From contig JACXTO010000057.1 of the NCBI GenBank assembly GCA_016919565.1, forward strand, positions 1 to 7,358: DNA of 7,358 bases. The letters run 5' to 3'. The notes under the pieces were generated by a model. That model saw nothing but the letters and a program-made list of their open reading frames with translations. It had not been told where the DNA came from and made no database searches. Each line of letters opens with the position of its first letter. Position 1 is the first letter of the stretch. Below are positions 1-5,584 of this stretch, piece by piece. This stretch comes from Methanomassiliicoccaceae archaeon (GTDB lineage: Archaea > Thermoplasmatota > Thermoplasmata > Methanomassiliicoccales > UBA472). Made by a program: the position numbers and the translations under genes.

Positions 1-415
1 AGGGCAGGTTCATCTGCAGCGCCTGGATGTTCAACCAGCCATGCTGGCGGATGCCGAAGAGGCGATCGTAGACCTGGTAGATCTCCCGGTCCTCGTGGTC
101 CCAGACCTCGGTCTGGGGCAGCTCTAGCAACGGATGCATGCCCATGCCGAGCATCTTGATGCCTGGCCCCAGTTGGGCATGGAGCTTCTGCAGTCCAGAA
201 TAGATCATGCCCTCGAGTTCCATGACGTCCTTGGCGGGGACGGCAGGCACCAGCTCGATCACGTGCTTCTGCAGCTCCTTGGAGATATTGACCGGACCGA
301 ACGGGAACTCGTTCACGACGCTGCCGTGTATCTGCTGGATTATCCGATCGTTGATCGGCAATGGCCTGTAATCGCTATCGCTCAGGGAATACTCGTGCTC
401 AGTCCCGATCGTCAT
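1..415 (-). CDS. GCS2-like glutamate-cysteine ligase family carboxylate-amine ligase, N-terminal part
   Basis: This is the first 138 codons of a gene that continues beyond the left edge, so the C-terminal two thirds are not visible. The protein starts MTIGTEHEYS, the usual N-terminal signature of the glutamate-cysteine ligase type 2 family (GTEHEY, with acidic residues E6 and E8 that would help bind metal and ATP). Further family-like stretches are SKELQKHVIEL, GMGMHPLLEL and HGWLNIQALQ near residues 126-134. Family members join an amino acid amine to a carboxylate, usually glutamate, using ATP. The start at 415 is chosen because AAGGAGG lies 8 bases upstream and the family signature begins at once. 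The ATP-grasp ligase lies 89 bases upstream on the same strand, so co-transcription is likely. The substrate cannot be read from the sequence, and true gamma-glutamylcysteine synthesis should not be assumed. Confidence 0.82.
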   Translation of the reverse strand, partial: MTIGTEHEYSLSDSDYRPLPINDRIIQQIHGSVVNEFPFGPVNISKELQKHVIELVPAVPAKDVMELEGMIYSGLQKLHAQLGPGIKMLGMGMHPLLELPQTEVWDHEDREIYQVYDRLFGIRQHGWLNIQALQMNLP

Positions 416-423
416 CTAGCCGG

Positions 424-430
424 CCTCCTT
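424..430 (-). promoter_or_regulatory. Shine-Dalgarno site of the GCS2-like gene
   Basis: On the minus strand this reads AAGGAGG, 8 bases before the ATG at 415. It is a near-perfect complement to the 16S rRNA tail. It fixes the start codon and suggests the gene is translated from within a longer transcript beginning upstream of the ATP-grasp gene. Confidence 0.75.
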
Positions 431-504
431 TGAGTCTCCGCTTCCTCCGTATCGCACTCCCTTATCATGCATGTTCCCCTATCGCAGTCACGACGAACCT
501 CTCC

Positions 505-1374
505 TCAGCCCAGAAGCCCGACGATTATCCTCTCAAAAATATCTGGGTAGAGGTCCTCCTCTCCGCTCTCAAGCGACGGGTTGTCGTTCACCTCTATCAC
601 GTACATCTTGCCCTGACGCTCCTTGATGTCGACCGAGAACAGGCCGCTCCCGATCGCCTGGCTGGCCTGGATCGCCAGGTCGATCGCCTCGCCTGGTACC
701 TCCTCCTCGCTGACCATCTCGATCCCGTAATAGGGGATCTCCTCGCTATCGACCGCCTGCACCTGGTCCGACTCGCGGGGCAGAACGTACCGGCTGGCGA
801 AGAGGAACCTGCCGTTCAGCACCCCGATGCGCCAGTCCTCCTCGCTCTCGATGTATTCCTGCACCACCAGCTCATCGGCCATCTTCAAGTAGGCACGCGC
901 GGTCTGGAGGAAGTCCTCCACCCGGTGCACCTTCTTGACCCGATTGGAATAGCTGGTCGATGGCTCCTTGAGCACGACCGGGGCTCCAAGCTGGTCGAAG
1001 TAAGCCGTTGCGTCCGCGGGAAAGATCTCCTTGCGGACCAGAAGCTCGGTGCGGGGGATGGGGACGTTGGCCCGCATCAGATGCAGGTACATGTTGACCT
1101 TGTCGGAGCAGATCCTTATCGCCTCTGGATTGTCGATAACTGGAATGCCATGCATGACCGCCATCCGCGCCGCCATGTAGCTGACGTTCAGGGGATCGGT
1201 CCTGCTCCGGATCAAGAGGGCGTCGAGCTTGGCGATCTTCTTGAGCTCGACGGGGAAGATGAAGTAGGAACGGTGACCGAGCGATTCGGCCACGTCCCGA
1301 AAGCGCATCAGCATGACCAATTTCTTGGAATAGCTCAACGTCTGCCGGTCCACGAAGATGCCGAGCGTGGCCAT
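505..1374 (-). CDS. RimK/glutathione-synthetase-like ATP-grasp ligase
   Basis: A 289-residue soluble protein with the ATP-grasp fold, whose members activate a carboxylate as an acyl phosphate and join it to an amine. Residues 1-90 form the pre-ATP-grasp domain, with DALLIRSRTDP at 51-61 and GIPVIDNPEAI at 76-86. The ATP-binding lysines are probably K92 (SDK) and K136 (VVLKEP). VVQEYI at 170-175 is the adenine-contact strand, followed by DWRIGVLNGR. The magnesium ligands are probably D249 (SVDIKE), E261 and N263 (YVIEVNDNPS). Length and order match RimK-like enzymes. The ATG at 1374 has AGGTG about 7 bases upstream. The gene sits just upstream of the GCS2-like ligase on the same strand; ATP-grasp and GCS2-type ligases are known to occur together in gene clusters that make peptide-like metabolites or modify proteins. 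Lysine biosynthesis LysX, tetrahydromethanopterin glutamate ligase MptN and F420 ligase CofF use the same fold, so the substrate remains open. Confidence 0.85.
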   Translation of the reverse strand: MATLGIFVDRQTLSYSKKLVMLMRFRDVAESLGHRSYFIFPVELKKIAKLDALLIRSRTDPLNVSYMAARMAVMHGIPVIDNPEAIRICSDKVNMYLHLMRANVPIPRTELLVRKEIFPADATAYFDQLGAPVVLKEPSTSYSNRVKKVHRVEDFLQTARAYLKMADELVVQEYIESEEDWRIGVLNGRFLFASRYVLPRESDQVQAVDSEEIPYYGIEMVSEEEVPGEAIDLAIQASQAIGSGLFSVDIKERQGKMYVIEVNDNPSLESGEEDLYPDIFERIIVGLLG

Positions 1375-1438
1375 TCATCCCCACCTGCCGATGAATGCCG
1401 ACGTTGAGATGGCTCGGTGACACCAGATCATAGGAACA

Positions 1439-1457
1439 CAGCGCTCAAGGAGCGCTG
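1439..1457. repeat. 8-bp perfect inverted repeat with 3-base loop, possible operator or hairpin
   Basis: CAGCGCTC (1439-1446), a 3-base spacer AAG, then GAGCGCTG (1450-1457) form a perfect inverted repeat. A further GCGCT-like copy lies at about 1460-1464. It sits between the end of the ArsR-type gene and the start of the ATP-grasp gene, about 25 bases downstream of a minus-strand TATA-like box, so it would cover the expected transcription start. It could be an operator, an RNA hairpin in the ATP-grasp leader, or a terminator for the regulator gene. No T-run follows it on the minus strand, which argues against a simple terminator. Confidence 0.5.
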
Positions 1458-1478
1458 AGAGCGCCCAGGCGACCCAGG

Positions 1479-1487
1479 ATATTTATG
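1479..1487 (-). promoter_or_regulatory. Candidate TATA box for the ATP-grasp/GCS2-like operon
   Basis: The minus strand reads CATAAATAT, in a region otherwise rich in G and C. With normal archaeal spacing, transcription would start near 1455, giving a leader of about 80 bases before the ATG at 1374. The position, just beyond the stop codon of the regulator gene, suggests the ligase pair has its own promoter. Confidence 0.45.
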
Positions 1488-1497
1488 CCTTCGCTTC

Positions 1498-2052
1498 TCA
1501 ATCGAGGACCTCGACCGGCCGCACGCCTTTGGCTAATCCGGTCTGTTTCGGTCGCCTGAGACGACGGTATCCCAGATAGATCAGGCCGACCGCCACCGCT
1601 GCTAGCACCAGTCCAAGCACGCCCCATTCCCAGCTCCCGGGCAGCGGTTGCAGGAAGTCCAAACCGGGACCGGACGTTTCGTTGCCTTGCATGGTCTCGC
1701 CCGCACGGGCACTCATCCCCGAGATCGCCGCCAGAACGGCGATTACCGCCGCGGCCACCATCAGCCAACCGCTGGCGAAGACGATCACGATCTTGGTGTT
1801 CTCGCCCGGGCTGATGATGTCCCTTGCCTTCCAGGAGAGGCCATAATAGACGAATCCGTGATCCTCATCCCGCACCACGAACCCTCCCTCCTCGAGCTTC
1901 TTGAGATGACGGTGGACCGCCGCCTTGTCGATGCCCAGCGATTCGGCCAGCTGCGTCACTGTCCTGCGCTGCGGCCCCAACGCCTTGAGGATCTCGATGC
2001 GGCTGTCCGAGGCGAGTGCGAACAACGCCTGCTTGTCAAGCTCGACCTTCAT
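1498..2052 (-). CDS. ArsR-type winged-helix regulator with two C-terminal membrane helices
   Basis: A 184-residue protein. Residues 5-75 are a winged helix-turn-helix of the ArsR type: SDSRIEILKAL, then TVTQLAESLGI, the recognition helix DKAAVHRHLKKLEEGG at 42-57, and a wing with GFVYYGLS. Two hydrophobic helices follow at about 87-112 and 142-162, with a loop of about 30 residues between them. RRLRR after the second helix fits a cytoplasmic C-terminus, so the DNA-binding domain and tail would be inside and the loop outside. There are no cysteines, so this is not a classical metal-sensing ArsR. Such membrane-anchored regulators are common in methanogens and relatives. The ATG at 2052 is preferred over an upstream TTG at 2112, because the extension is proline-rich and not family-like and would absorb the probable promoter. 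The gene lies 64 bases after the beta-propeller gene on the same strand. Target genes and signal are unknown. Confidence 0.82.
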   Translation of the reverse strand: MKVELDKQALFALASDSRIEILKALGPQRRTVTQLAESLGIDKAAVHRHLKKLEEGGFVVRDEDHGFVYYGLSWKARDIISPGENTKIVIVFASGWLMVAAAVIAVLAAISGMSARAGETMQGNETSGPGLDFLQPLPGSWEWGVLGLVLAAVAVGLIYLGYRRLRRPKQTGLAKGVRPVEVLD

Positions 2053-2067
2053 CTTAGGCCCCTTAGG
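2053..2067. repeat. Direct repeat abutting the ArsR-type start codon
   Basis: CTTAGG occurs twice (2053-2058 and 2062-2067) separated by CCC, a 9-base period, directly upstream of the regulator's ATG. The minus strand AAGGGG inside it is the only weak ribosome-binding candidate. It might be an autoregulatory site, but direct repeats this short can occur by chance. Confidence 0.25.
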
Positions 2068-2087
2068 TTGGGAAAAAGGCGTGGGGA

Positions 2088-2096
2088 GGTTTAACC
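2088..2096 (-). promoter_or_regulatory. Candidate TATA box for the ArsR-type regulator
   Basis: The minus strand reads GGTTAAACC in the 64-base gap behind the beta-propeller gene. A start of transcription near 2065 would leave a leader of about 13 bases before the ATG at 2052. This suggests the regulator can be expressed separately from the beta-propeller gene. Confidence 0.35.
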
Positions 2097-2116
2097 CCTT
2101 TGACACGTCCAAGCCA

Positions 2117-3973
2117 TCACCTTACGGCCGCGACCCCGACCACTTCCCCCGCTCCCATCATGCAGGGGAAGAAGTACTCGTTCCATTCGTGGTAGACGAG
2201 CTCGTTCACAAGTTCAAATTCCGATGTCTGATAGGCGCGGATCGTGGTGTCCGTTACGGTGTAAAGGAAGTTTCCGATGTAAAGGGCGCGCATCAGGTAC
2301 TCGTACTGAGGCACAACCAGCATCCCGGCGGTCTCCACCTGTGTCCCGTTGACCCTGAACAGGTAGGCAGCGGAGCTCATGTTCCATGTGAGGTTGTCGT
2401 AGCTCGTGATGGGCAGGACGAGCAAGCTGAGCTCCGGGTCGTACAGCACCGCCTTGTAGTCGTACAGCGCCTGGGTGTATGACCAACCTGGTACCGTAAC
2501 GTTGGACGCCTCACTGGGATGCTCCGGGTCCGATATGTCGAACAGCGACACCTTCACGCTGCCATCGATCATTCCCACACCGATGAGGTGCTCCGCATCG
2601 ACCGGGTGGAGGTAGGAGGAGAAACCGGGCACCTTCAGCTCCCCGACCAGGCGGGGGTGGGCCGGGTCGGACAGGTTGATCACGAACAGGGGATCGACCT
2701 GGCGGAAGGTGACCAGGTAGAGCGTGTCACCTACGAACCTGGAGGCATAGATGCTCTCGTTCAGCGCCAGGTCCTCCAGGCTACCGGTGACGTTGAGGTT
2801 GGAATCCAACACGTACACGCCGTTGCTTGAATCCACCCATCCCGTGGTCGTGGCCACCCTCAGGTAGCCGTCGCTCTCATCCATGGAGTACTGGTTCAGC
2901 AGCCAGCCGGGGACCTCGCCCCTCGCCGCCGGCACCATGGACAATCCATCGATGTCGATGCGGTAGATGGAGGTGGTGTACTGGGGTTCGCTGCTATCCG
3001 AGGAGACAACCGCCCCATCCATGATGACCGGCCCGCCTCCGACCATATTCTGATATGTCAGGAAGAGAGCGGATTGGGACATGTAGACCGTCGATGTGTA
3101 ACCTGCCAGGACCGAGGTATGGTTGCTCGCCATCGCCTCGACGTCGACGACCATCAGGTTGACGAAGGAGGAGATGTCGCTGGAGCTCGGGTCGTAGTGG
3201 ACCTTCGTCGCCGCCACGGTATTGCTGGTGTCGTTCTCGGTGATCTCCGGGCTCAGGAGCTGGCCATTGTCCCAGATGCATTGCTGGGTGAGAACGTACA
3301 CGCAATCGCCGGTCATTCGCGTTGTGATCGGATATCCGGAGATGCCGTAGGTCTTGAGCAAAGCTGGATGCTCGATATCTGTCAACGAGAATACCGCCAC
3401 CTCGGTCTTCTCCTCCGGCATCCGCCAGATAGTCGAGGTCAACGGGGCGTTATCGCTGTAATTGTAGTATTGGTATGGGCCAGCCACGCTGGCGACCACG
3501 ATCAGCTTCTGCTGGTGGATGTAGATCCCATTTATCCATACGGAGTAATGCTGGTCCAATCCCAGGGCTTCGGTCATGCTGATCTTTGATACGTTGGAAA
3601 GGTTGCTTGCTAGGTATGCGTTGATGATGCTCACGCTGTCGGACGAGATCACGTAGAAGTACTGCCCGTCCGTCTTTATGCTGTCCGCCTCGTCCACGCC
3701 CTCCACTTGGACGTTGGTGTCGGAATGGCGCACATCGCTAAGGGCGCCCGCCTCGACCTTGTCGCTGAATCCCGCCTCAGCGCCACCGTTCCAGGCCGGG
3801 TCATGACTGGTCTCGCCGAGGAACTGTCTGATCTGGTTGTAGCTGTTGAACGACGGCAGGACACCGCCCTGGTTATCAAAAGGGTCGGGGTTGATGAACA
3901 CTGAAAGAGCCCCGGCCAAGAGGACGGTCGCCACCATCAGCGATGCGATTGCTAGGAGGCCTTTTCTCTGCAT
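2117..3973 (-). CDS. Secreted beta-propeller domain protein (COG4880 / PF09826 type)
   Basis: A 618-residue exported or membrane-anchored protein. It begins MQRKG followed by a hydrophobic segment at about 5-27, a signal peptide or N-terminal anchor with no lipobox cysteine. Residues 86-108 hold the family hallmark NVQVEGVDEAD..KTDG.YFYV. The rest is repeated beta-strand blades with motifs such as DISDPEHP, INLSDPAHPRLVGELKVPG and LTDIEHPALLKTYG, typical of a propeller. There are twelve N-x-S/T sequons, consistent with an N-glycosylated surface protein. The ATG at 3973 is preferred to the TTG at 4036 because it places the charged n-region and hydrophobic core at the N-terminus and fits a TATA-like element for nearly leaderless transcription. 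The membrane-anchored regulator follows after 64 bases. The biochemical role of this family is not established; a bacterial-style enzymatic function should not be assumed. Confidence 0.87.
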   Translation of the reverse strand: MQRKGLLAIASLMVATVLLAGALSVFINPDPFDNQGGVLPSFNSYNQIRQFLGETSHDPAWNGGAEAGFSDKVEAGALSDVRHSDTNVQVEGVDEADSIKTDGQYFYVISSDSVSIINAYLASNLSNVSKISMTEALGLDQHYSVWINGIYIHQQKLIVVASVAGPYQYYNYSDNAPLTSTIWRMPEEKTEVAVFSLTDIEHPALLKTYGISGYPITTRMTGDCVYVLTQQCIWDNGQLLSPEITENDTSNTVAATKVHYDPSSSDISSFVNLMVVDVEAMASNHTSVLAGYTSTVYMSQSALFLTYQNMVGGGPVIMDGAVVSSDSSEPQYTTSIYRIDIDGLSMVPAARGEVPGWLLNQYSMDESDGYLRVATTTGWVDSSNGVYVLDSNLNVTGSLEDLALNESIYASRFVGDTLYLVTFRQVDPLFVINLSDPAHPRLVGELKVPGFSSYLHPVDAEHLIGVGMIDGSVKVSLFDISDPEHPSEASNVTVPGWSYTQALYDYKAVLYDPELSLLVLPITSYDNLTWNMSSAAYLFRVNGTQVETAGMLVVPQYEYLMRALYIGNFLYTVTDTTIRAYQTSEFELVNELVYHEWNEYFFPCMMGAGEVVGVAAVR

Positions 3974-4000
3974 ATTCTCAGAGTATAATCGCCGTTGCCC

Positions 4001-4009
4001 ATATCTAAA
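4001..4009 (-). promoter_or_regulatory. Candidate TATA box for the beta-propeller gene
   Basis: The minus strand reads TTTAGATAT about 32 bases before the ATG at 3973. Expected initiation is around 3978, giving a leader of only a few bases. The absence of a Shine-Dalgarno sequence before the ATG agrees with leaderless or near-leaderless translation. Confidence 0.4.
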
Positions 4010-4093
4010 TGACTTTTCCGTTGACTTGGCGGTCAATTGCCATGAAACACAGTAAGCGCTAGGACTTTAGGTACTGACCATGAGTTAGGACAA

Positions 4094-4102
4094 TGTTTAT
4101 CT
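4094..4102 (+). promoter_or_regulatory. Candidate TATA box for the four-helix membrane protein
   Basis: TGTTTATCT lies in the divergent intergenic region between the beta-propeller gene and the plus-strand membrane protein. Initiation would be near 4125, leaving a leader of about 60 bases that carries the SD-like AGAGGT at 4172-4177. Confidence 0.4.
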
Positions 4103-4183
4103 AACGACGCTCTAGTACGAACGTAATAGCGAACCGCAATGCCCCATGACATTGCGTGGAGCAAGGGAAAGAGAGGTCGGAAT

Positions 4184-4549
4184 ATGGAGGAGAGCAGGGT
4201 CGGAGGAGGAGGCCACACTGGCCTCACCGTTGGCTTCGTATTGATAGCCGCAGCCGTGGCCATATTGGTCGGATGGGCCACCAACAATTGGTTCTATCTG
4301 GTGCCAGTCCTACTACTGGAACTGGGAGCTTTCGTGCTCCTGCTTGGAGCTATTTCCAAGCCATCGCACGACCACCAGGGAAGGTCTTGGACGATCTACA
4401 TGCTCTTCTGGGGAGGATTGATGGCGATGATCGGTGGCTTGCTGCTGATCAACGACGTATTCCCCAATAACGTTCCGATATTGATCGCGGTATTCCTGAT
4501 CTTTGCGGGGGCGATCGCCATCCTGGCCTACCTCATGAGGTCTCGATGA
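4184..4549 (+). CDS. Small four-helix integral membrane protein of unknown function
   Basis: A 121-residue protein that I do not recognise as a named family. After a glycine-rich N-terminus (MEESRVGGGG) there are four hydrophobic helices at about 13-33, 36-58, 69-90 and 97-117, separated by short loops, with a hydrophilic loop containing KPSHDHQGRSW between helices 2 and 3 and an RSR tail. Conserved-looking charged residues inside the membrane are sparse (one glutamate, in LLLELG), so transport is not indicated. The ATG at 4184 is preferred to the one at 4139 because AGAGGT lies 6 bases upstream and the first helix then follows directly. It is transcribed divergently from the beta-propeller gene and followed after 81 bases by rubrerythrin, which has its own promoter-like element. 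The coding call is good; the function is unknown. Confidence 0.75.
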   Translation: MEESRVGGGGHTGLTVGFVLIAAAVAILVGWATNNWFYLVPVLLLELGAFVLLLGAISKPSHDHQGRSWTIYMLFWGGLMAMIGGLLLINDVFPNNVPILIAVFLIFAGAIAILAYLMRSR

Positions 4550-4588
4550 TAGTATCCCATCGCCCCGGCTGATGGAAAAAGGAGAAAT

Positions 4589-4597
4589 GCTTTAAGT
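4589..4597 (+). promoter_or_regulatory. Candidate TATA box for rubrerythrin
   Basis: GCTTTAAGT is preceded by the purine-rich AAAAAGGAGAAA, which resembles a TFB-recognition element. Initiation near 4620 would leave a leader of about ten bases, overlapping the GAGGG at 4619-4623 that lies 7 bases before the ATG at 4631. Confidence 0.5.
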
Positions 4598-4630
4598 CAA
4601 TGCCTTTCTGGCAGGTAAGAGGGAATAGAA

Positions 4631-5170
4631 ATGCATCCGATGACCGAGGCCAATCTGCACAACGCTTGCACGGGAGAGAGCTTGGCGCACATGCGCTACC
4701 TGATATTCGCCGCCAAGGCGGAGAGAGAGAGTTTCAAGAACACTGCCAGACTTCTAAGGGCCGTTGCGTTCGCCGAGCAGGTCCATGCCACGAACCATTT
4801 CACGCGCATGCCCCGGGCCGCTGCGCCGATGGCAGGAGAGGCACCATTCGGCCTGGGGAGCACCTCCCAGAACCTGCAGTTCGCAATCGATGGCGAGACC
4901 TTCGAGATAAACGAGATGTATCCAGTCTATATGGAGACGGCGATCTTCCAGGGTGAGAAGGCCGTCGTGACGTCCTTCGATTGGGCCCTGCAGACCGAGA
5001 AGGTCCATCAGAAACTGTTCATGGACGCGAAGGCCGCGGTCGACCAAGGGAAGGACTGGAAGCCCTCCAAGGTCCAGATCTGCGAGACCTGCGGCTACAC
5101 CATCGAAGGCGACGCCCCGGACAAATGCCCGATATGCGGGGCAAAGAAGGACGCTTTCAAGGAATTCTAG
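4631..5170 (+). CDS. rbr: Rubrerythrin (di-iron peroxidase with rubredoxin domain)
   Basis: A 179-residue cytoplasmic protein that reduces hydrogen peroxide in anaerobes, taking electrons through its rubredoxin site. The N-terminal ferritin-like four-helix domain keeps all expected di-iron ligands with the spacing of characterised rubrerythrins: E16, E49 and H52 (AEQVH), E92 and E95 (EINEMYP), E123 and H126 (TEKVH). The C-terminal rubredoxin-like domain has its iron cysteines in C151-x2-C154 and C166-P-I-C169. The protein is slightly shorter than the classical 190-residue type but complete. The ATG at 4631 has GAGGG 7 bases upstream. It appears to be a single-gene unit: a promoter-like element precedes it, a hairpin follows it, and the next gene region is a decayed one on the other strand. 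The family assignment is secure; the physiological donor is not visible here. Confidence 0.95.
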   Translation: MHPMTEANLHNACTGESLAHMRYLIFAAKAERESFKNTARLLRAVAFAEQVHATNHFTRMPRAAAPMAGEAPFGLGSTSQNLQFAIDGETFEINEMYPVYMETAIFQGEKAVVTSFDWALQTEKVHQKLFMDAKAAVDQGKDWKPSKVQICETCGYTIEGDAPDKCPICGAKKDAFKEF

Positions 5171-5181
5171 AATGCGTGGGA

Positions 5182-5206
5182 GCGGACGGCTACGAGAGCC
5201 GCCCGC
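5182..5206. terminator. Hairpin after rubrerythrin, possible bidirectional terminator
   Basis: GCGGACGGCT at 5182-5191 pairs with AGCCGCCCGC at 5197-5206 around a 5-base loop, giving ten positions with one A/C mismatch. It lies 12 bases after the rubrerythrin stop and just beyond the end of the minus-strand gene remnant, as expected for a shared terminator between converging units. No long T-run follows on the plus strand, and archaeal termination often depends on T-runs instead, so function is uncertain. Confidence 0.4.
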
Positions 5207-5207
5207 C

Positions 5208-5581
5208 TCATAACTGCTTCCTATTGAACATGACCACCGCCAACACCAATAGGAAAATGGTGATGCTACCGGCGATCAGTATCGCGACTTACACCGGCGA
5301 ATTGATGAGGAATATTGGTAGCACGACCAAGGCCGCGAGCTGATTCGCCCGTACAGCACCGCTATCACTCCGACGAGGATGCTTGGCGCGATCGCCCCGA
5401 TCAGCACACTGGCGGAGCAGGCGATGCCGATCATGCACAGGGTGATGAGGATCGAATCGCTCAGTCCTTGCAGGAGCGCGCTCAGCGTGGCGCCGTTGAC
5501 CAATAAATCGATGATCATCCCGACCGGCTCAGCATCTATACGAAAGATTATGAGCATTAATCCCCGATATGAAGCGGGCAA
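5208..5581 (-). pseudogene. Decayed membrane-protein gene, probably ABC-2 type permease C-terminus
   Basis: The only content of the 414-base gap between rubrerythrin and arsA. Read on the minus strand, the right part encodes hydrophobic sequence (SILITLCMIGIACSAS, then IGAIAPSILVGVIAVLYG). At about 5345-5375 the frame changes, and the second frame continues with ANQLAALVVLPIFLINSPV, meets a TAA stop at 5289-5291, and then reads VAILIAGSITIFLLVLAV followed by MFNRKQL and a TGA at 5208-5210. The order of AxQLxALVVLPxFL, a last membrane helix and a terminal FNRxxL is what the C-terminal part of ABC-2 permeases shows. The gene therefore carries a frameshift or small deletion, a nonsense codon, and a missing 5' end that would lie where arsA now begins. 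No ABC ATPase gene is in the window. Decay is well supported; the ABC-2 identity is moderately so. Confidence 0.6.
5534..5541 (+). promoter_or_regulatory. Weak candidate TATA box for the arsA-like operon
   Basis: ATCTATAC lies about 45-50 bases before the ATG at 5585, inside the relic gene. Initiation would be near 5565, leaving a leader of about 20 bases with no convincing Shine-Dalgarno sequence. This is the best candidate in the stretch but not a strong one. Confidence 0.3.
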
Positions 5582-5584
5582 GAC

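Noticed and set aside
416..472. An 18-codon reading frame ending in TAG immediately before the ATG of the GCS2-like gene, which could be an upstream peptide or a pyrrolysine (UAG) read-through extension in a Methanomassiliicoccales-like host.
   Set aside because: The peptide shows no recognisable features, a second overlapping frame is also open by chance, and the GCS2 family signature starts right at the ATG with a strong SD, so no extension is needed.
361..1407. Long plus-strand frame opposite the ATP-grasp and GCS2-like genes.
   Set aside because: It is the antisense shadow of two clear enzyme genes; its composition is rich in H, L, D and R with no domain features.
1498..2052. Regulator as an arsenic-responsive ArsR controlling the arsA-like gene.
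   Set aside because: The protein has no cysteines, is membrane-anchored, and is about 3.5 kb away on the opposite strand; only the winged-helix family name is shared.
2053..2112. N-terminal extension of the ArsR-type regulator from a TTG at 2112.
   Set aside because: The extension contains the likely promoter and a proline-rich, non-family sequence; the ATG at 2052 begins just before the winged-helix domain.
3974..4036. N-terminal extension of the beta-propeller protein from a TTG at 4036.
   Set aside because: It would put 21 mostly polar residues before the signal segment and would cover the TATA-like element; the ATG at 3973 gives a normal signal peptide.
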